A stretch of 64,000 nt of DNA from Cydia pomonella (lineage: Eukaryota > Arthropoda > Insecta > Lepidoptera > Tortricidae): positions 12,400,001 through 12,464,000 of the forward strand of contig NC_084711.1 in the NCBI RefSeq assembly GCF_033807575.1, written 5' to 3'. The translations under genes and the position numbers were made by a program. Below the pieces are notes generated by a model. That model worked only from the letters and a program-made list of their open reading frames with translations, was not told the origin of the DNA and ran no database searches. Below are positions 44,868-55,391 of this stretch, piece by piece; the first letter of the stretch is position 1, and every line of letters starts with the position of its first letter.

Positions 44868-45222
44868 TGGTAGCCTGGCATCTGGATAGCCGTCGTCGGT
44901 CTCCGACTTGGAATCCCTATCCAGACTTTGGAATCCCTACCCTATCTTGTGGGGCCCCAATCAACAAAAACGGGCTTCATCATCACGGCCTTTCCTGCTC
45001 CACGGGCGCCGGCCGTCTGTCTCGTCACTCCGCTCTCAACGACATCTTTAGAAGGGCTCTCGTCAGCGCCAGCGTCGCCGCAGCTCTGGAGCCCCAGATC
45101 GTGCTGGACGATGGCAAGCGCCCCGACGGGATGTCGTCGATCCCCTGGAGAATGGGCCGTGCGTGGGAAGCTACCTGCGCAGACTCGTTGGCGGCGTCCT
45201 ACATTTCAGCGACACCAGAAAA
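44868..45222 (+). mobile_element. retroelement ORF fragment with nuclease-like motif
   Basis: About 118 codons read CGAPINKNGLHHHGLSC, STGAGRLSRHSALNDIFRRAL, DDGKRPDGMSSIPW and TCADSLAASYIS. The Cys/His pattern followed by RHSALND and KRPDG resembles, from memory, the C-terminal part of ORFs widespread in invertebrate retroelements. RPDG followed by a later acidic residue could be a restriction-like nuclease core (inference). Truncated at both ends; the 3' side abuts a SINE fragment. Confidence 0.5.
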
Positions 45223-45225
45223 TAA

Positions 45226-45334
45226 TTATATATTATATATCGTTGTCTAAGTACCCTCAACACAAGTCTTATTGAGCTTACTGTGGGATTTAGTCAATTT
45301 GTGTAATAATGTCCTATAATATTTATTAATTTAT
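45226..45334 (+). mobile_element. tRNA-derived SINE, 5'-truncated copy
   Basis: Starts in the body ('atatcgttgtctaagtaccc') and runs through 'cttattgagcttactgtggg' to the 'atatttatta' tail. The tRNA head is missing, the typical result of incomplete reverse transcription. Confidence 0.8.
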
Positions 45335-45567
45335 AAGCGCAAGTTCACCTTATGTCCTACAAAATCTTCCACTGAGTTACGGAAAACGTATGGAATTTAC
45401 CGTTACTCAATGGGTATTTTCATAGTTTTGTTTTGGCCCAAATCTGGATTTAGAGATTATTGCTACATTTGTAACCAGCTTTTCAGTACCAATTTTTATC
45501 AAAACCTGACAGATTTTTTTTTTATGTCTTCCCACTTGTCCCTAGTTGTAATTGGGATTTTTTTCTT

Positions 45568-45662
45568 ACCACGTCGGTGACAAATTTGCGGCCGGTGGTC
45601 GTAGGCACCTTAGCCAATAGACGCCTCCAACTCCAGAGGTGTTACATGCGCGTTGCTAACAT
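45568..45662 (-). mobile_element. lepidopteran interspersed repeat with 'ccagaggtgttacatgcgcg'
   Basis: Contains 'gacgcctccaactccagagg' and 'tgttacatgcgcgttgctaa'. It matches 62803-62918 in the same orientation, 61627-61712 in the opposite one, and a short remnant near 10127-10155. Family name not assigned. Confidence 0.6.
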
Positions 45663-45708
45663 TTTAAAAACACCTACTAACGCACCAACTTGATTTGGTG
45701 GCCAGACT

Positions 45709-46112
45709 AGTGGGAATAATTTTCCAAGTTGTTACCACTGGGGACAGGTGGAAAAAAACCCAGTTAACACCGGTGACAACTTGTTACCATCAAGTTAAAT
45801 AAATAAATAAATAATAAATAAATATTATAGGGCATTATGACACAAATTTACTAAGTCCCACGGTAAGCTCAATAAGGCTTGTGTTGAGGGTACTTAGACA
45901 ACGATATATATAAATACTTAAATACATAGAAAACACCCATGACTCAGGAACAAATATCCATGCTCATCACACGAATAAATGCCCTTACCAGGATTTGAAC
46001 CCGGGACCATCGGCTTCGTAGGCAGGGTCACTACCCACTAGGCCAGACCGGTCGTCAATTAGAACGTTGTCGAACGTTGTCACCAGTGATGACTGGGATT
46101 TTTTTGGTGGGA
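45709..46112. mobile_element. 'ggtaactagtggg' palindromic element, copy 1, with a SINE inside
   Basis: Both sides of the SINE carry the family's diagnostic motifs: 'gactagtgggaataa' and 'ccaagttgttaccactgggg' on the left, 'gttgtcaccagtgatgactg' and 'ggtgggaataata' on the right. The SINE (45797-46056) splits it. More diverged than the copies at 55133 and 58707. Confidence 0.55.
45797..46056 (-). mobile_element. tRNA-derived SINE, best-preserved copy
   Basis: On the - strand it starts 'gacgaccggtctggcctagt', with A-box-like TGGCCTAGTGGGTAGTG and B-box GGTTCAAATCC intact. The body and an (AAAT)n tail ending at about 45797 follow. It is the best reference copy for the family in this window. Confidence 0.9.
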
Positions 46113-46320
46113 ATAATAATTTAAAAAAAAATCATTGAAATGATTGCATCTGGACATGACACTGCAGCCTGTTGATAGTTTTTAGTTTGGGCTCTTCTCC
46201 TCTTACTCTTAAGGCGCATCCATACTAGTTACTTACTATTGTATAGTATTGTTACACAAAAGTTAACTGTGGTGTGTTTGCACATTTAGGTTCTCACACT
46301 GGCCAGTGGGTAGAAGACTT

Positions 46321-46469
46321 GGTGTATTCCCATCTGTGCCCGCCCCATATGACCATGCACAGCCATACAAGAGGCGGGCACAGATGGGAATGATTTGTAT
46401 GTAGCGCCTATTCCCATCTGTACCCGACGGGATCAGATCAGATGAGACGGGGTCAGATGGGAATACACC
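46321..46469. mobile_element. compound inverted-repeat MITE
   Basis: Outer arms 'gtgtattcccatctg' and 'cagatgggaatacac' (with 'acggggt' just inside the right arm), and inner arms 'attcccatctgtgcccgcc' and 'ggcgggcacagatgggaat'. Four copies of 'cccatctg' in alternating orientation give two possible folds. Confidence 0.65.
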
Positions 46470-46827
46470 GAAGACTTCACTAAACCTTTGAATTTCTACA
46501 CCAACACCTGTATATATACATCTAGGTTTCTTCACATTGTTTTAAAGAACATTTTTTTTTATACCCCCAGATTATTTACTATGTAATCTGTAATGTAGGC
46601 CGACAGTTTTCAGTGTCTTATTCATAAAATACTGCTATGCAGATCCAAAAGGAGACTTTTTCATATAGGATTTTATAGTATTATAATATTATGTATTTAC
46701 TTATACCTACAATGTATATTGTTCAAAGTGAGTCTTTGTACTTATATACATATGTAGTATGAAATCCTATCAGTGTTGTTAAAAGACTAGTCTTGAAGAC
46801 TTAACCTTAAAGACTCACTTTGAAGAC

Positions 46828-47044
46828 TAAGAGCGGTTTCGCACTACGTTCGATCCGAACCCGTGAAAATATTGGTCCGTAGTAGCCGTAGAACTATTTC
46901 TATGGTAAGTTACGCACTGGATCCGAAAGAAATCGGATGACGGAGATCGGATCTAGTGCGTAACTTACCATAGAAATAGTTCCACGGCTACTACGGACCA
47001 TATTTTCATGGGTTCGGATCGGACGTAGTGCGAAACCGCTCTTA
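46828..47044. mobile_element. 217-bp foldback MITE flanked by TA
   Basis: Arms of about 100 bases, nearly identical as reverse complements: left begins 'taagagcggtttcgcactac', right ends 'gtagtgcgaaaccgctctta'. Centre of only about 15 bases. TA at each tip fits the TA target duplications of Tc1/mariner-like MITEs. Confidence 0.85.
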
Positions 47045-48796
47045 AGCGTTAAAGGTTTGAGCGCAAAACCGGTTCAGAACCTTAATGACTCAAGTTTTTT
47101 ATGAGCTCTTAAGAGTAAGTCTTTAAGACTCGGGCTCCATAGAGAGCTCAAGCTTTAAAAACTCGGGCATATGAAAGCAAAAGCGCCTCGAAATGGAAAA
47201 AATATAAATGTTTTTTTTTTTCTACTTTTCGATACGAAATTACAAAATAGAATAAATGCAAAGTACATCATATGTTAGGCGGATTTGTAGAAAATTTCAA
47301 GGAGTACTGTTATGTATTAACCATGTACCCCTCCCCTTGATCGACATCAACTTCTCCACATTCCCCTAATATGCTACTATTGGGACAGTTTTGCTCCTAA
47401 GTGTATTATTTAATAACTAAACTAAAATTGGTGTAAGTAATACTATATATAATAACCTAATAGCCAGAATTTTATGACATCTTAAATATTGTAAACACTA
47501 TATAGTGACACTCAAGGGTCCGGACATTTTTTGCCACAATAAAGAGTTTTCGTTATATAGAGATATGGAAGGTAGAGGCAATTAACAAAATCTCCATATA
47601 CCAAAAAGTGTCTGACAAAAAACCATAAATAGGTGGAGCTACAATACCTAGAATACTTTAGAAAAAAATCTAATCCTAGACAACGCACTTCACTTGTCAA
47701 TAATGCCTAGGTTCTTAGCTACTCTAGCGCTACTCTGGAGAGTTTTGGAACGTTTATTTCTAGCTGACAGCTGGACACTTTTGCAACAATTCTTCCTAAG
47801 GAGTTTCTGTTCCTTGCTTCTACCTTCCATAATATAGAGAGAAATTAAAGTAGCGCAACTGCAGCCAATAAATGTTGATATTATAGGGAGTGAATTGTTA
47901 TATCAAGTGATGTTATAACGAGTTTACACTGCCACTGTACTCAGAATATGTTATTCAGATTATTTTAAATACAGCTTCAATAGAGGTTTCTAGCGACTGG
48001 AGGCCTAATCACTATTTTGCATAGAGTATAAGTATTGCTATACAGGAAATGTGGACAGCCTTCTAGGCACCTCACATGGTGATGGCGATCTGGGCCTAAT
48101 TTTTTATGTATAGGTTTTTGTACTTACTAAGTTTTGCTCTTTATTTTACCACTGTTACTGAATAAATAAATCAATGTGAATTTCCAATATAAACATTCAA
48201 TTAAGCAATTTCAATAATTCTTGCTAATAAATTAGGTTAAAAGTCGGACTCTTATCTGAGAGAGTGAAGGGTTAGTTGGAAATGTTATATGCAAAACTTT
48301 TGTATATTTACTCATTGATTGAAGATGAGAGTCATTTCTTGGCAAAGAGTAGAGTAGTCATCTGAGCCAAAATTATTATTAGACAAGTAAATATTTATGT
48401 TAAAACCTTTAATGCATTACTAAGTTGCATATTCAATAAAGAGCACAAAACTTGTTAATGTCTTTGGTAGTTAGAATTAAATAATTACAATCAGTTTTGG
48501 TTTTTATGTTTAATTTATATACATTCCTTAAAACTTGGTGAAACAATAGCAAGTAAGAGGTGAATGATTAATCTAAGGAATGTTGCACAATATTATGATG
48601 TTTGTGGTAGAAATAAATAACAATATAGTGTTAACTACAACTTTACATTTAGGAAATATGCTGATAGTTCTAAACAATTTAAAATGAGGTTCATGAAATA
48701 ATTTTGATCACTAAAATCACCAAGTCATGTTTATTCATAACAGGGAAACAATGTACACGGACTTACTGTAAACAATATAAATATAGGTTGATGTTC
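47045..48796 (-). other. intergenic and probable eIF1A 3'UTR
   Basis: No gene recognised. At about 47520-47890 two segments carry 'ggaaggtagaggcaat' and, in inverted orientation, 'ttccttgcttctaccttcc', likely part of a decayed transposon. From 48796 downwards the - strand has AATAAA motifs (for example near 48729), so the eIF1A transcript probably ends in this stretch. Confidence 0.4.
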
Positions 48797-49243
48797 TCAT
48801 ATAGCATCTACTGCATCAGCTTCATCTTCTGAACTAACTTCATCGCCGAATTCAATGTCCTCATCCAGACCATCCACAGAATAGACCACAGTCTCATTGA
48901 TGCGCACTGTTTCTGGGAACTCTCCGTACGTCTTCAGATTCCTTGCCTCGTCAGGAGTGTACTTTAGGATGACATCTGCCTTGGCGTCTTGGTAATCTCG
49001 TAGGCCTATCAGTATGATGTCACCTTGGTTTATCCATACCTTTTTCCTTAGCTTCCCTCGAATATGACAAAGACGTTTTGTGCCATCGAAGCACATGGCC
49101 TCCAAGCGGCCATTACCGAGCATCTTTGTGACTTGGGCGTACTCCTGTCCGTCTTCTTTGAATACTAATTCACGCTTCTCAGTTTCATTCTCGTTCTTAC
49201 CCCTCCTCCGGTTTTTACCTCCTTTTCCTTTATTTTTCGGCAT
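48797..49243 (-). CDS. eIF1A: eukaryotic translation initiation factor 1A
   Basis: A 148-codon intronless ORF. eIF1A binds the 40S A site, promotes scanning and helps place the start codon. The basic, Gly/Lys-rich N-terminal tail (PKNKGKGGKNRRRGKNENE), the OB-fold with GNGRLEAMCFDG, RLCHIRGKLRKKVWINQGDI and LIGLRDYQDAKADVILKYT, and the acidic C-terminal tail (SSEDEADAVDAI) are all in place, and the length matches the family. AACC precedes the ATG, a good animal start context. A possible splice acceptor, or simply 5'UTR, lies just upstream; an initiator-like 'atcagtca' lies near 49313 on the - strand. No poly(A) relic or flanking duplication marks it as a retrocopy, but an intronless retrogene cannot be excluded. 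Confidence 0.95.
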   Translation of the reverse strand: MPKNKGKGGKNRRRGKNENETEKRELVFKEDGQEYAQVTKMLGNGRLEAMCFDGTKRLCHIRGKLRKKVWINQGDIILIGLRDYQDAKADVILKYTPDEARNLKTYGEFPETVRINETVVYSVDGLDEDIEFGDEVSSEDEADAVDAI

Positions 49244-49447
49244 GGTTTATATAATCTTGAGTACAAACATATACAATTATACTATGAAAATCTCATGAAT
49301 TTGCTTTCTTTGACTGATGTTCTTGACAAGCAGCCACGCACGGTGTGGTTAGGGTTGTCAAATCACAAAACATCCGATCGAGTATAGATTATGTGAGTTC
49401 AGTGCTACCATAGTAAATTAACAGACATAAAACCTTGCACTCACGGG

Positions 49448-49557
49448 CCAGGGCTATAACCGCGAAAATCGAAGTTCGTCAATTGCGGGCATTTTTCTTT
49501 TTTTAAAAGAGAAAGATCCCCACAATTAGCGAATTTCGGTTTTCGCGGTAGGCCCGC
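49448..49557. mobile_element. MITE upstream of eIF1A, same family as 2691-2834
   Basis: 'ccagggctataaccgcg' and 'aaaatcgaagttcgtcaatt' match the 2.7-kb copy. The right arm 'gaatttcggttttcgcggta' closes the inverted repeat. It lies about 200 bases 5' of the eIF1A start, within range to influence its promoter. Confidence 0.65.
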
Positions 49558-50277
49558 TGATTGTAGTCTACATAGTACATAGCATACAGCAAGAGCGCTT
49601 CTGCGTAGTATTATTTAGAGATGAAGATAACTAAATTTAGATATTGCGATGTTTGCAGTAAACCCCTATTATATGCAACATTTAGATTCCAATAAGTACC
49701 TGCATACTTTTGAAATATTAAATTTAACTTAGTTATCGCAGCAGGGCCGTGAGTATTAGGTTTAAAACCGTCAAGCCAAAAAAATCAAAATCATGTAGTG
49801 TAATAATACGGATACAAAAATAATTACAAAGAATTAATTGCATGGTTTTTATGATAAACTTAAATATATATTTAGATCTAATAAATAAAAGGAATGTGAA
49901 TAAAAATGAGGTTAGAGTGAAAAATCTTTGCGTTTACATTGCTGCCAACCGTAATCTTTTGTTTGATAAAAACTTGGGGTTGGCGGGGCGGGGATGTCCA
50001 ACTTGGAAATTACCATAACGGAGTTTACGGAGTTATTTGAATACTTATTGTACCTCTATGTTTGGTTAGAAACTATTTGGAAAGTAAAAATGTAAAAAAG
50101 ATTTAAGTTTAGTCCCTATGAAAAGTTTTTAAATCAAAATTATTTCTGAAGAAAACTTTCTGTAAGTATGTATTTCGTTGTTTAAAAATAATGTACTTCC
50201 TCCGACAAAATATAGTTTTCAAAAACATTTGTGAATATTCAATATATTCATACTATCACTTTTTGCAGCAGCTTGAA
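49558..50277 (+). other. upstream region of the P-like gene
   Basis: AT-rich with no ORF. A splice acceptor 'ctttttgcag' ends at 50268, nine bases before the ATG at 50278, so a 5'UTR intron is likely. No terminal inverted repeat typical of a P element was found here. Confidence 0.4.
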
Positions 50278-52497
50278 ATGAGCGTTGGTGTTGTAGAGTC
50301 CGACTCGGGCGACTGTTTAACCGACTCGAACTCCGAAGACTATACAGACACGAGTACTGATGGTTCAAACTCTAGTTGTAGCAGTGATGTCGAATCAAAT
50401 CAGAATGGCCCCTCCTATACCAAGCAATCCAGAAAAAAGGTAACATTAAGTATGCAAGATATTTTGAGAGAAATGGTTAGGAAAAGGATGCTACTGGGTG
50501 AACAGGAGATGGTATTAACTTATGCAGTTCAGGATGTTGATAATGATTATGAAAAAAATACAGTTTTAGATGTCCTTGACCATCCTACAGACAACCTGAA
50601 ATTATTTGCTAGTTTTTTACATTCCTATTCGCCTGATGCTTATCAATATATTAGAGAAAATTATAATACACCCCTGCCCAGCATCAAAGTGTTAGGTAGT
50701 TGGCTTGAAAATGACAAGTTTAACCCAGGATTTACCAAACAAGCTTTTGAAATATTGGAAAAAAGAGGTGTCCAGAATGGCAAGAGACAAATTTTCTCAC
50801 TTGTGGCTGATCATCTCCAAATGTTTGTCCGAAATCGATCTGTGAATGTTGATGTGGGCGCTGGCCATTTAGATGGTGATTTTGATGATGAAACTGAAGG
50901 AAGGGAAGCATATGTAATATTGATTGTAAGTCTAGAGGAAAACTGGAAAATTCCTGTGTGCTATTTAATGTCTGATAATAGTTTGAACTCTAGGGCCAAG
51001 GCAAATTTTATCATGATGTGTTTGCACCGCAGTCATGAGGTTGGTGTTGATATTGTGTCCATTACAACAACTACAAGTGTAGCAAAAGCCCTAGGTGGTC
51101 AGCTTGATAGTCATAGGAAATTGAAAACCACCTTCAAACATCCAGTATCAGGAGATCCAGTAACTTTGTTTGTCGACCCAACCCTGAGTCTTAGAAGCCT
51201 TTATCAGACAATTTGTTCAAAAAAAGTTTTTTTTAATGGACAAAAGGGAAAAATATGTCAAAACTTCATTGAACAGCTGGGTAAAATTCTTTCAAAAAAA
51301 ACATTCCAGTTTAATTTCTCAACTGACATGCTAGACTTGAGGAATATGCTTTTAAAGATTGACCTCATCTCTGAACTGATGTTACCGAGTCTAGGCACTG
51401 CACTAGAAATTTGCAAAAATAGATTGAAGCTCCCAAATTTTGCAGACTCTGGCCCAACGATAGAATACATCACCATGATCAACACTTTGTATTACATTTT
51501 GTTTTCAAAAGTTGGTCAATCTGGCTATAAACAACCTATTTCTCAAGAAAATGGGAAGGAAATTATTGAGTTTCTGGATGAGTCCAAGAAATACATTTCT
51601 TCACTTAGCTATGAAAAACAAGGAATAGGAAAGCAGCTTGCTGTGGAAGACCCTCATTTTATTGCAGAAGGATTTAAAGGCTTGCTGATTAGCATTGAAA
51701 GCCTGAAACATTTATACAACAATTTTGTGGCAAAAGGGATTATAAACTGCATTCCTAGTAATTGGCTCAGCTGGGATCAAATGGATGAATTCTTTGCAAT
51801 TATTCGCAAACTCAATCCTCGTGAGGATGCCAGTAAATTCCAAAAAATATATACGAGATTCTTTGATGATTTGAAGTCTAGTATAACAGGCTGTATTCAA
51901 ATAGAGAGCGCCCCAGCAAACCTTTCAAAAACCCTTAAGGTATCTCTGGATGCCATAAAAAAATCCAGTGGCAAACACGCTTTCGACGAAAGTTATTCAG
52001 TTGTTAAAGAAAAGCGACGCAAAACTGAAGACGACCAGAGAGCGTTCGTGAATACTACCAAATTTGTTAAACTTCTGGATAAGGGACATGACAAAATGGA
52101 GAAATACCAAATGATTGGCTACATAGCTGGTTATATGGCGGTTGAGTTAGCAAAATACCTGAGATGCGAAGAATGCATAGATGGATTGGTCACGAATGAA
52201 AAACTTTGGTTCCATAAGAACATAACTTCAAAAGAGTTAAAGGGGGTATGCCTGCCAAGTGAAGAGCTGTTTAGAATCTGTTGGGAATGTGAACGATCAT
52301 TATGTATTAAAATGAACACCACAGTGCAGCGGCGTCTCTTTTCTCGTGCACTTAGCCTGCCACCGGCAACTCATCGTATCCACCATGTCTACTTGACGAA
52401 AGCCGTCATGGCCAAGTACTTGCATTTCCGTCGTGGCCAAGACGAACCGCGCAAGACAAGGTCGGCAGGACTCTGCAACAATCTTTTGAATATATGA
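50278..52497 (+). CDS. P-element/THAP9-family transposase-derived protein, probably domesticated
   Basis: An uninterrupted ORF of 739 codons from ATG 50278; the frame is open further upstream to 50191, but an acceptor at 50267-50268 favours 50278. Residues 1-45 are acidic and Ser-rich, with no THAP zinc finger. Family blocks: YIRENYNTPLPSIKVLGSWL (124-143) and PGFTKQAFEIL (150-160); NWKIPVCYLMSDN (222-234); TTFKHPVSGDPVTLFVDP (284-301); SWDQMDEFFAIIRKL (498-512); and a C-terminal IAGYMAVELAKYLRCEECIDGLV with SEELFRICWECE. In active members I expect an Asp, a TCD box, a VxLD box and a Glu in LENxF. Here Asp192 may be kept, the TCD box reads TTTT (263-266), and the Glu position reads Asp503, so catalysis is unlikely. 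Intact length plus altered catalytic residues suggests a host function, possibly DNA binding (inference). No TIRs or 8-bp duplication found. Confidence 0.85.
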   Translation: MSVGVVESDSGDCLTDSNSEDYTDTSTDGSNSSCSSDVESNQNGPSYTKQSRKKVTLSMQDILREMVRKRMLLGEQEMVLTYAVQDVDNDYEKNTVLDVLDHPTDNLKLFASFLHSYSPDAYQYIRENYNTPLPSIKVLGSWLENDKFNPGFTKQAFEILEKRGVQNGKRQIFSLVADHLQMFVRNRSVNVDVGAGHLDGDFDDETEGREAYVILIVSLEENWKIPVCYLMSDNSLNSRAKANFIMMCLHRSHEVGVDIVSITTTTSVAKALGGQLDSHRKLKTTFKHPVSGDPVTLFVDPTLSLRSLYQTICSKKVFFNGQKGKICQNFIEQLGKILSKKTFQFNFSTDMLDLRNMLLKIDLISELMLPSLGTALEICKNRLKLPNFADSGPTIEYITMINTLYYILFSKVGQSGYKQPISQENGKEIIEFLDESKKYISSLSYEKQGIGKQLAVEDPHFIAEGFKGLLISIESLKHLYNNFVAKGIINCIPSNWLSWDQMDEFFAIIRKLNPREDASKFQKIYTRFFDDLKSSITGCIQIESAPANLSKTLKVSLDAIKKSSGKHAFDESYSVVKEKRRKTEDDQRAFVNTTKFVKLLDKGHDKMEKYQMIGYIAGYMAVELAKYLRCEECIDGLVTNEKLWFHKNITSKELKGVCLPSEELFRICWECERSLCIKMNTTVQRRLFSRALSLPPATHRIHHVYLTKAVMAKYLHFRRGQDEPRKTRSAGLCNNLLNI

Positions 52498-54227
52498 TGG
52501 CGAATGTAGTGTAAAAGTGATGATACTGATGATTAGGTTATGCACAAACTGGTTTTTGATAATAATGATAATGCATAAGGTACCGCCTACAGTCAAATTT
52601 GCACATTCATGCATTATGATAAAGTTTTATTTATTGTATTTTGGACATGCTATAGTTTTAGTTTCGTCTCTTTTATTTGTTTCTACCTGACACTAAATAG
52701 ATTGTGACTGTTGAAGTAGATGGCGCTGTATGGCACTATATAGTCCAAATTAATTGTCCAGTACTTTTGGAACATGGTTAATGAAATAATGAATGTATAG
52801 ACATTTAGTATGGACAGTTAGTGTTGCCATCTATATGATCTGCAACAAAACTGTTTTTATTATTTACTTGTCTTTGATTCGTAATGTACTAATTATTTAA
52901 GTTGACAACTAGTACAAGTCCTTACCAAAATTGTTACAAGGTAGGTAGGTAATTGATAAAATAGTAAGTATGAAATTCGTCTGAACTGAACCCGCATGGA
53001 TTTACTCTTTAATAAATGGGTCATTTTATTCATAGTTATACTTACACTTATTATACTTTTTTTAGATATATGAATTTCTCAGAATCAGCGAGCTCTTTCT
53101 ATCATAATAGGAGAAAAAAGTGTCCCAAGGTTTTTGTTTCCATTCTGTTCCCTTTTTTCATAGACTTTGTATGGCGGCAACGGAATGGAAAAATATCAAA
53201 AAAATTATGTAAATTTTGAACACTTTTTTTATCCTATTAGGATTGAGAAAGCTCGTGATTATGAGTAGAAATAATATAAAAAATACTAATTTGAAAAAAA
53301 AAAGCGTAGTGTATAATATAACTTTAAATAAAATTACCCAAATCTCTCATATGGATACTCGACACGATTGTTGAAATCGAAACAAGACAGAATTACAAAA
53401 CATGGGCCATTATACTTTTCGTTGTACATACGTTTTTGTAATTTTTACGTAAAATGAATATTTTAGAATATGTGGACATTACTTTAATTTTGTTTTATGA
53501 TGAAGAAAGACGCTTCCTATGCCAATAGCTTTGTTCAATAAATAACTACTGTAAATATTCTTAATCACAGTAATTCAGTGGTCCTTGATTGTCTTAGTTA
53601 CCTATGTATGAAAATAAGGCATTTACCATTGCAGTGCCATCTTTTTACATTAATCAATATGAATATTGAATATATATGTATGATATGAATTTTGGTGAAC
53701 AAATTCCTGTGATTTGCTTCGGGTACAATCTGGGAATACAATTTTTAAACACGAATTCAATATCTATCATACTTTTTAAAAGGGCGATAGATTAATTAAA
53801 AAAAAAAAAAAAAACCATCCCGTCTTCGTTAACTGATTAGAACTAAGATTTAAAGGCACTTCAGGGGGCCAAGTCTGCTATTTCCATATATAATTTATGT
53901 TTATCTTAGCGTTTCGCTTCGTTTTGATTCCGCAAACGATTGTTATCTGGGTTAAGCCGCCACGGTGTTAGGTACTCTCACTACTCATTCAAAGAAAAAA
54001 ATTCTAGTGATCTGAAAAAGCTGGGAAGCTGTGATTTTAGTGATTTTAAATGGATAAGGATTCTTGTTTTGTACGTTTGATTCTTGTTTTGCCTTTTTAA
54101 GTACTGAGTATAAGATAACCGTAACGGACGGTTACAGTTTGTAATGGTTATGTTCAATTGCATTAACGTTTCGGCCAACACTGATAGGGATTATTACATC
54201 TACCTTTTCGTACGACACTTTCTGCTT
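52498..54227. other. 3' flank of the P-like gene and intergenic DNA
   Basis: No second gene. AATAAA motifs near 53008, 53325 and 53537 could end the transcript. A related fragment of the 40.9-kb MITE ('cgcaaacgattgttatctgg') lies near 53931. A 16-base A-run is at about 53799-53814. Otherwise AT-rich. Confidence 0.45.
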
Positions 54228-54438
54228 AAAACGGATCACTCCACGTATTTTAAGTCGAAACTTGCTCGACATGTCTGCGTTGGTGCGCCAACGGTTGGTA
54301 CCTCAGTGTACCTTTAATACAATCCAGTGTACCTCTCCTTAAAACGAAATATTTAACAAAAAAGGTCCACCCGCCATTCTGACGTCAGGATGGTGGGTGG
54401 ACCTTTTTCGACTTAAAATACGTGAGTGACCGGTTTTA
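54228..54438. mobile_element. MITE with nested hairpins
   Basis: Outer arms 'cactccacgtattttaagtc' with 'gacttaaaatacgtgagtg', flanked by 'aaaacgg' and 'ccggttt'. An inner perfect hairpin at 54359-54409 ('aaaaaggtccacccgccat' with 'atggtgggtggacctttt') lies beside the right arm. Confidence 0.7.
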
Positions 54439-55132
54439 ATAAATTTAAAATGTCTGTGTTTCACGGAAGTGTTGTTATTAAAATTCTGCTATCTTGTCGC
54501 TATCAGGGACGGGGAAATAACTGAGATGTTTTTTTTGTCTTTCTTAGCCTTAAGTATAAATAACCGACCAAAAGGTAGATATAATAACCCTTTATATCGG
54601 TGTCGGTACCTGCTCGTTAACGGGTCAGATAATGTAAAACCGTACTAAGTTTTATGAGATGATACGATGTAGAGCTCTGAAGATATTGTTTCTTTACGCT
54701 TTTTATTTTTTAACAGATTTGGAGAAGTTCACGATGTGATTTTAAATGATAAGCGCTTTAATACTAGTTAAGCGGCTACGCTAGCACAGTAGATGTGTAT
54801 CATTTATTGATTTGTGTCATTAGCATAATAATAGATGATGAACATTAATCATTATTTGTAGAAGTTGGTTTTATGTTGCTTCAAGTTTTTAATAGTAAGT
54901 AAACTCGATGTTATTTTTTTCTAAGAAACATACATTGTGGTTGCCTGTTGTTGGTTGCTCTGTATTTTTTCCAATAAAAAATAAAAATACCTCACTAGAT
55001 GTTTGGTTTTTTCACGACACATCAGACTAAAGGTAGGTAGTTAATACATATATGCAGTCACTGCATTACACGCATTGCAAACTCCTCAGGAAATTTGGTT
55101 TTCAATAAAAATCTGGTGCCTGCCTATTCTTC

Positions 55133-55391
55133 TTGGGTTATTCCCACTAGTTACCACCAAGTTGTTACTAGTGGTAACTACTGGGATTGTTTTTCCCACC
55201 TTTTACCACTGGTTACTCTCTCTTCTTCCTCGCGTTGTCCCGGCATTTGCCACGGCTCATGGGAGCCTGGGGTCCGCTTGACAACTAACTACTTGACCTT
55301 TTACCACTGGCTACTACTGGGAAATAAATTCCCACTAGTTACCACTGGCAAAAGGTGCGTTTTTTTTCCCCAGTAGTTACCACTAAAATTT
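55133..55391. mobile_element. 'ggtaactagtggg' palindromic element, copy 2
   Basis: Left end 'gggttattcccactagttac', then 'caccaagttgttac'. The interior is made largely of alternating-orientation 'gttaccactgg' and 'ccagtagttacc' units. Right end 'ccagtagttaccactaaaat'. It is a reverse-orientation counterpart of 58707-58899, sharing both termini. Confidence 0.7.

Noticed and set aside
45797..46056. Direct and palindromic repeats considered as a CRISPR-like array
   Set aside because: Spacing is irregular, there is no repeat-spacer periodicity, and the genome is an animal one; the repeats are SINEs and MITEs.
48797..49243. eIF1A considered as a processed retrocopy
   Set aside because: The ORF is perfect in length and sequence with no poly(A) relic or target duplication; kept as a functional gene, with retrogene origin left open.
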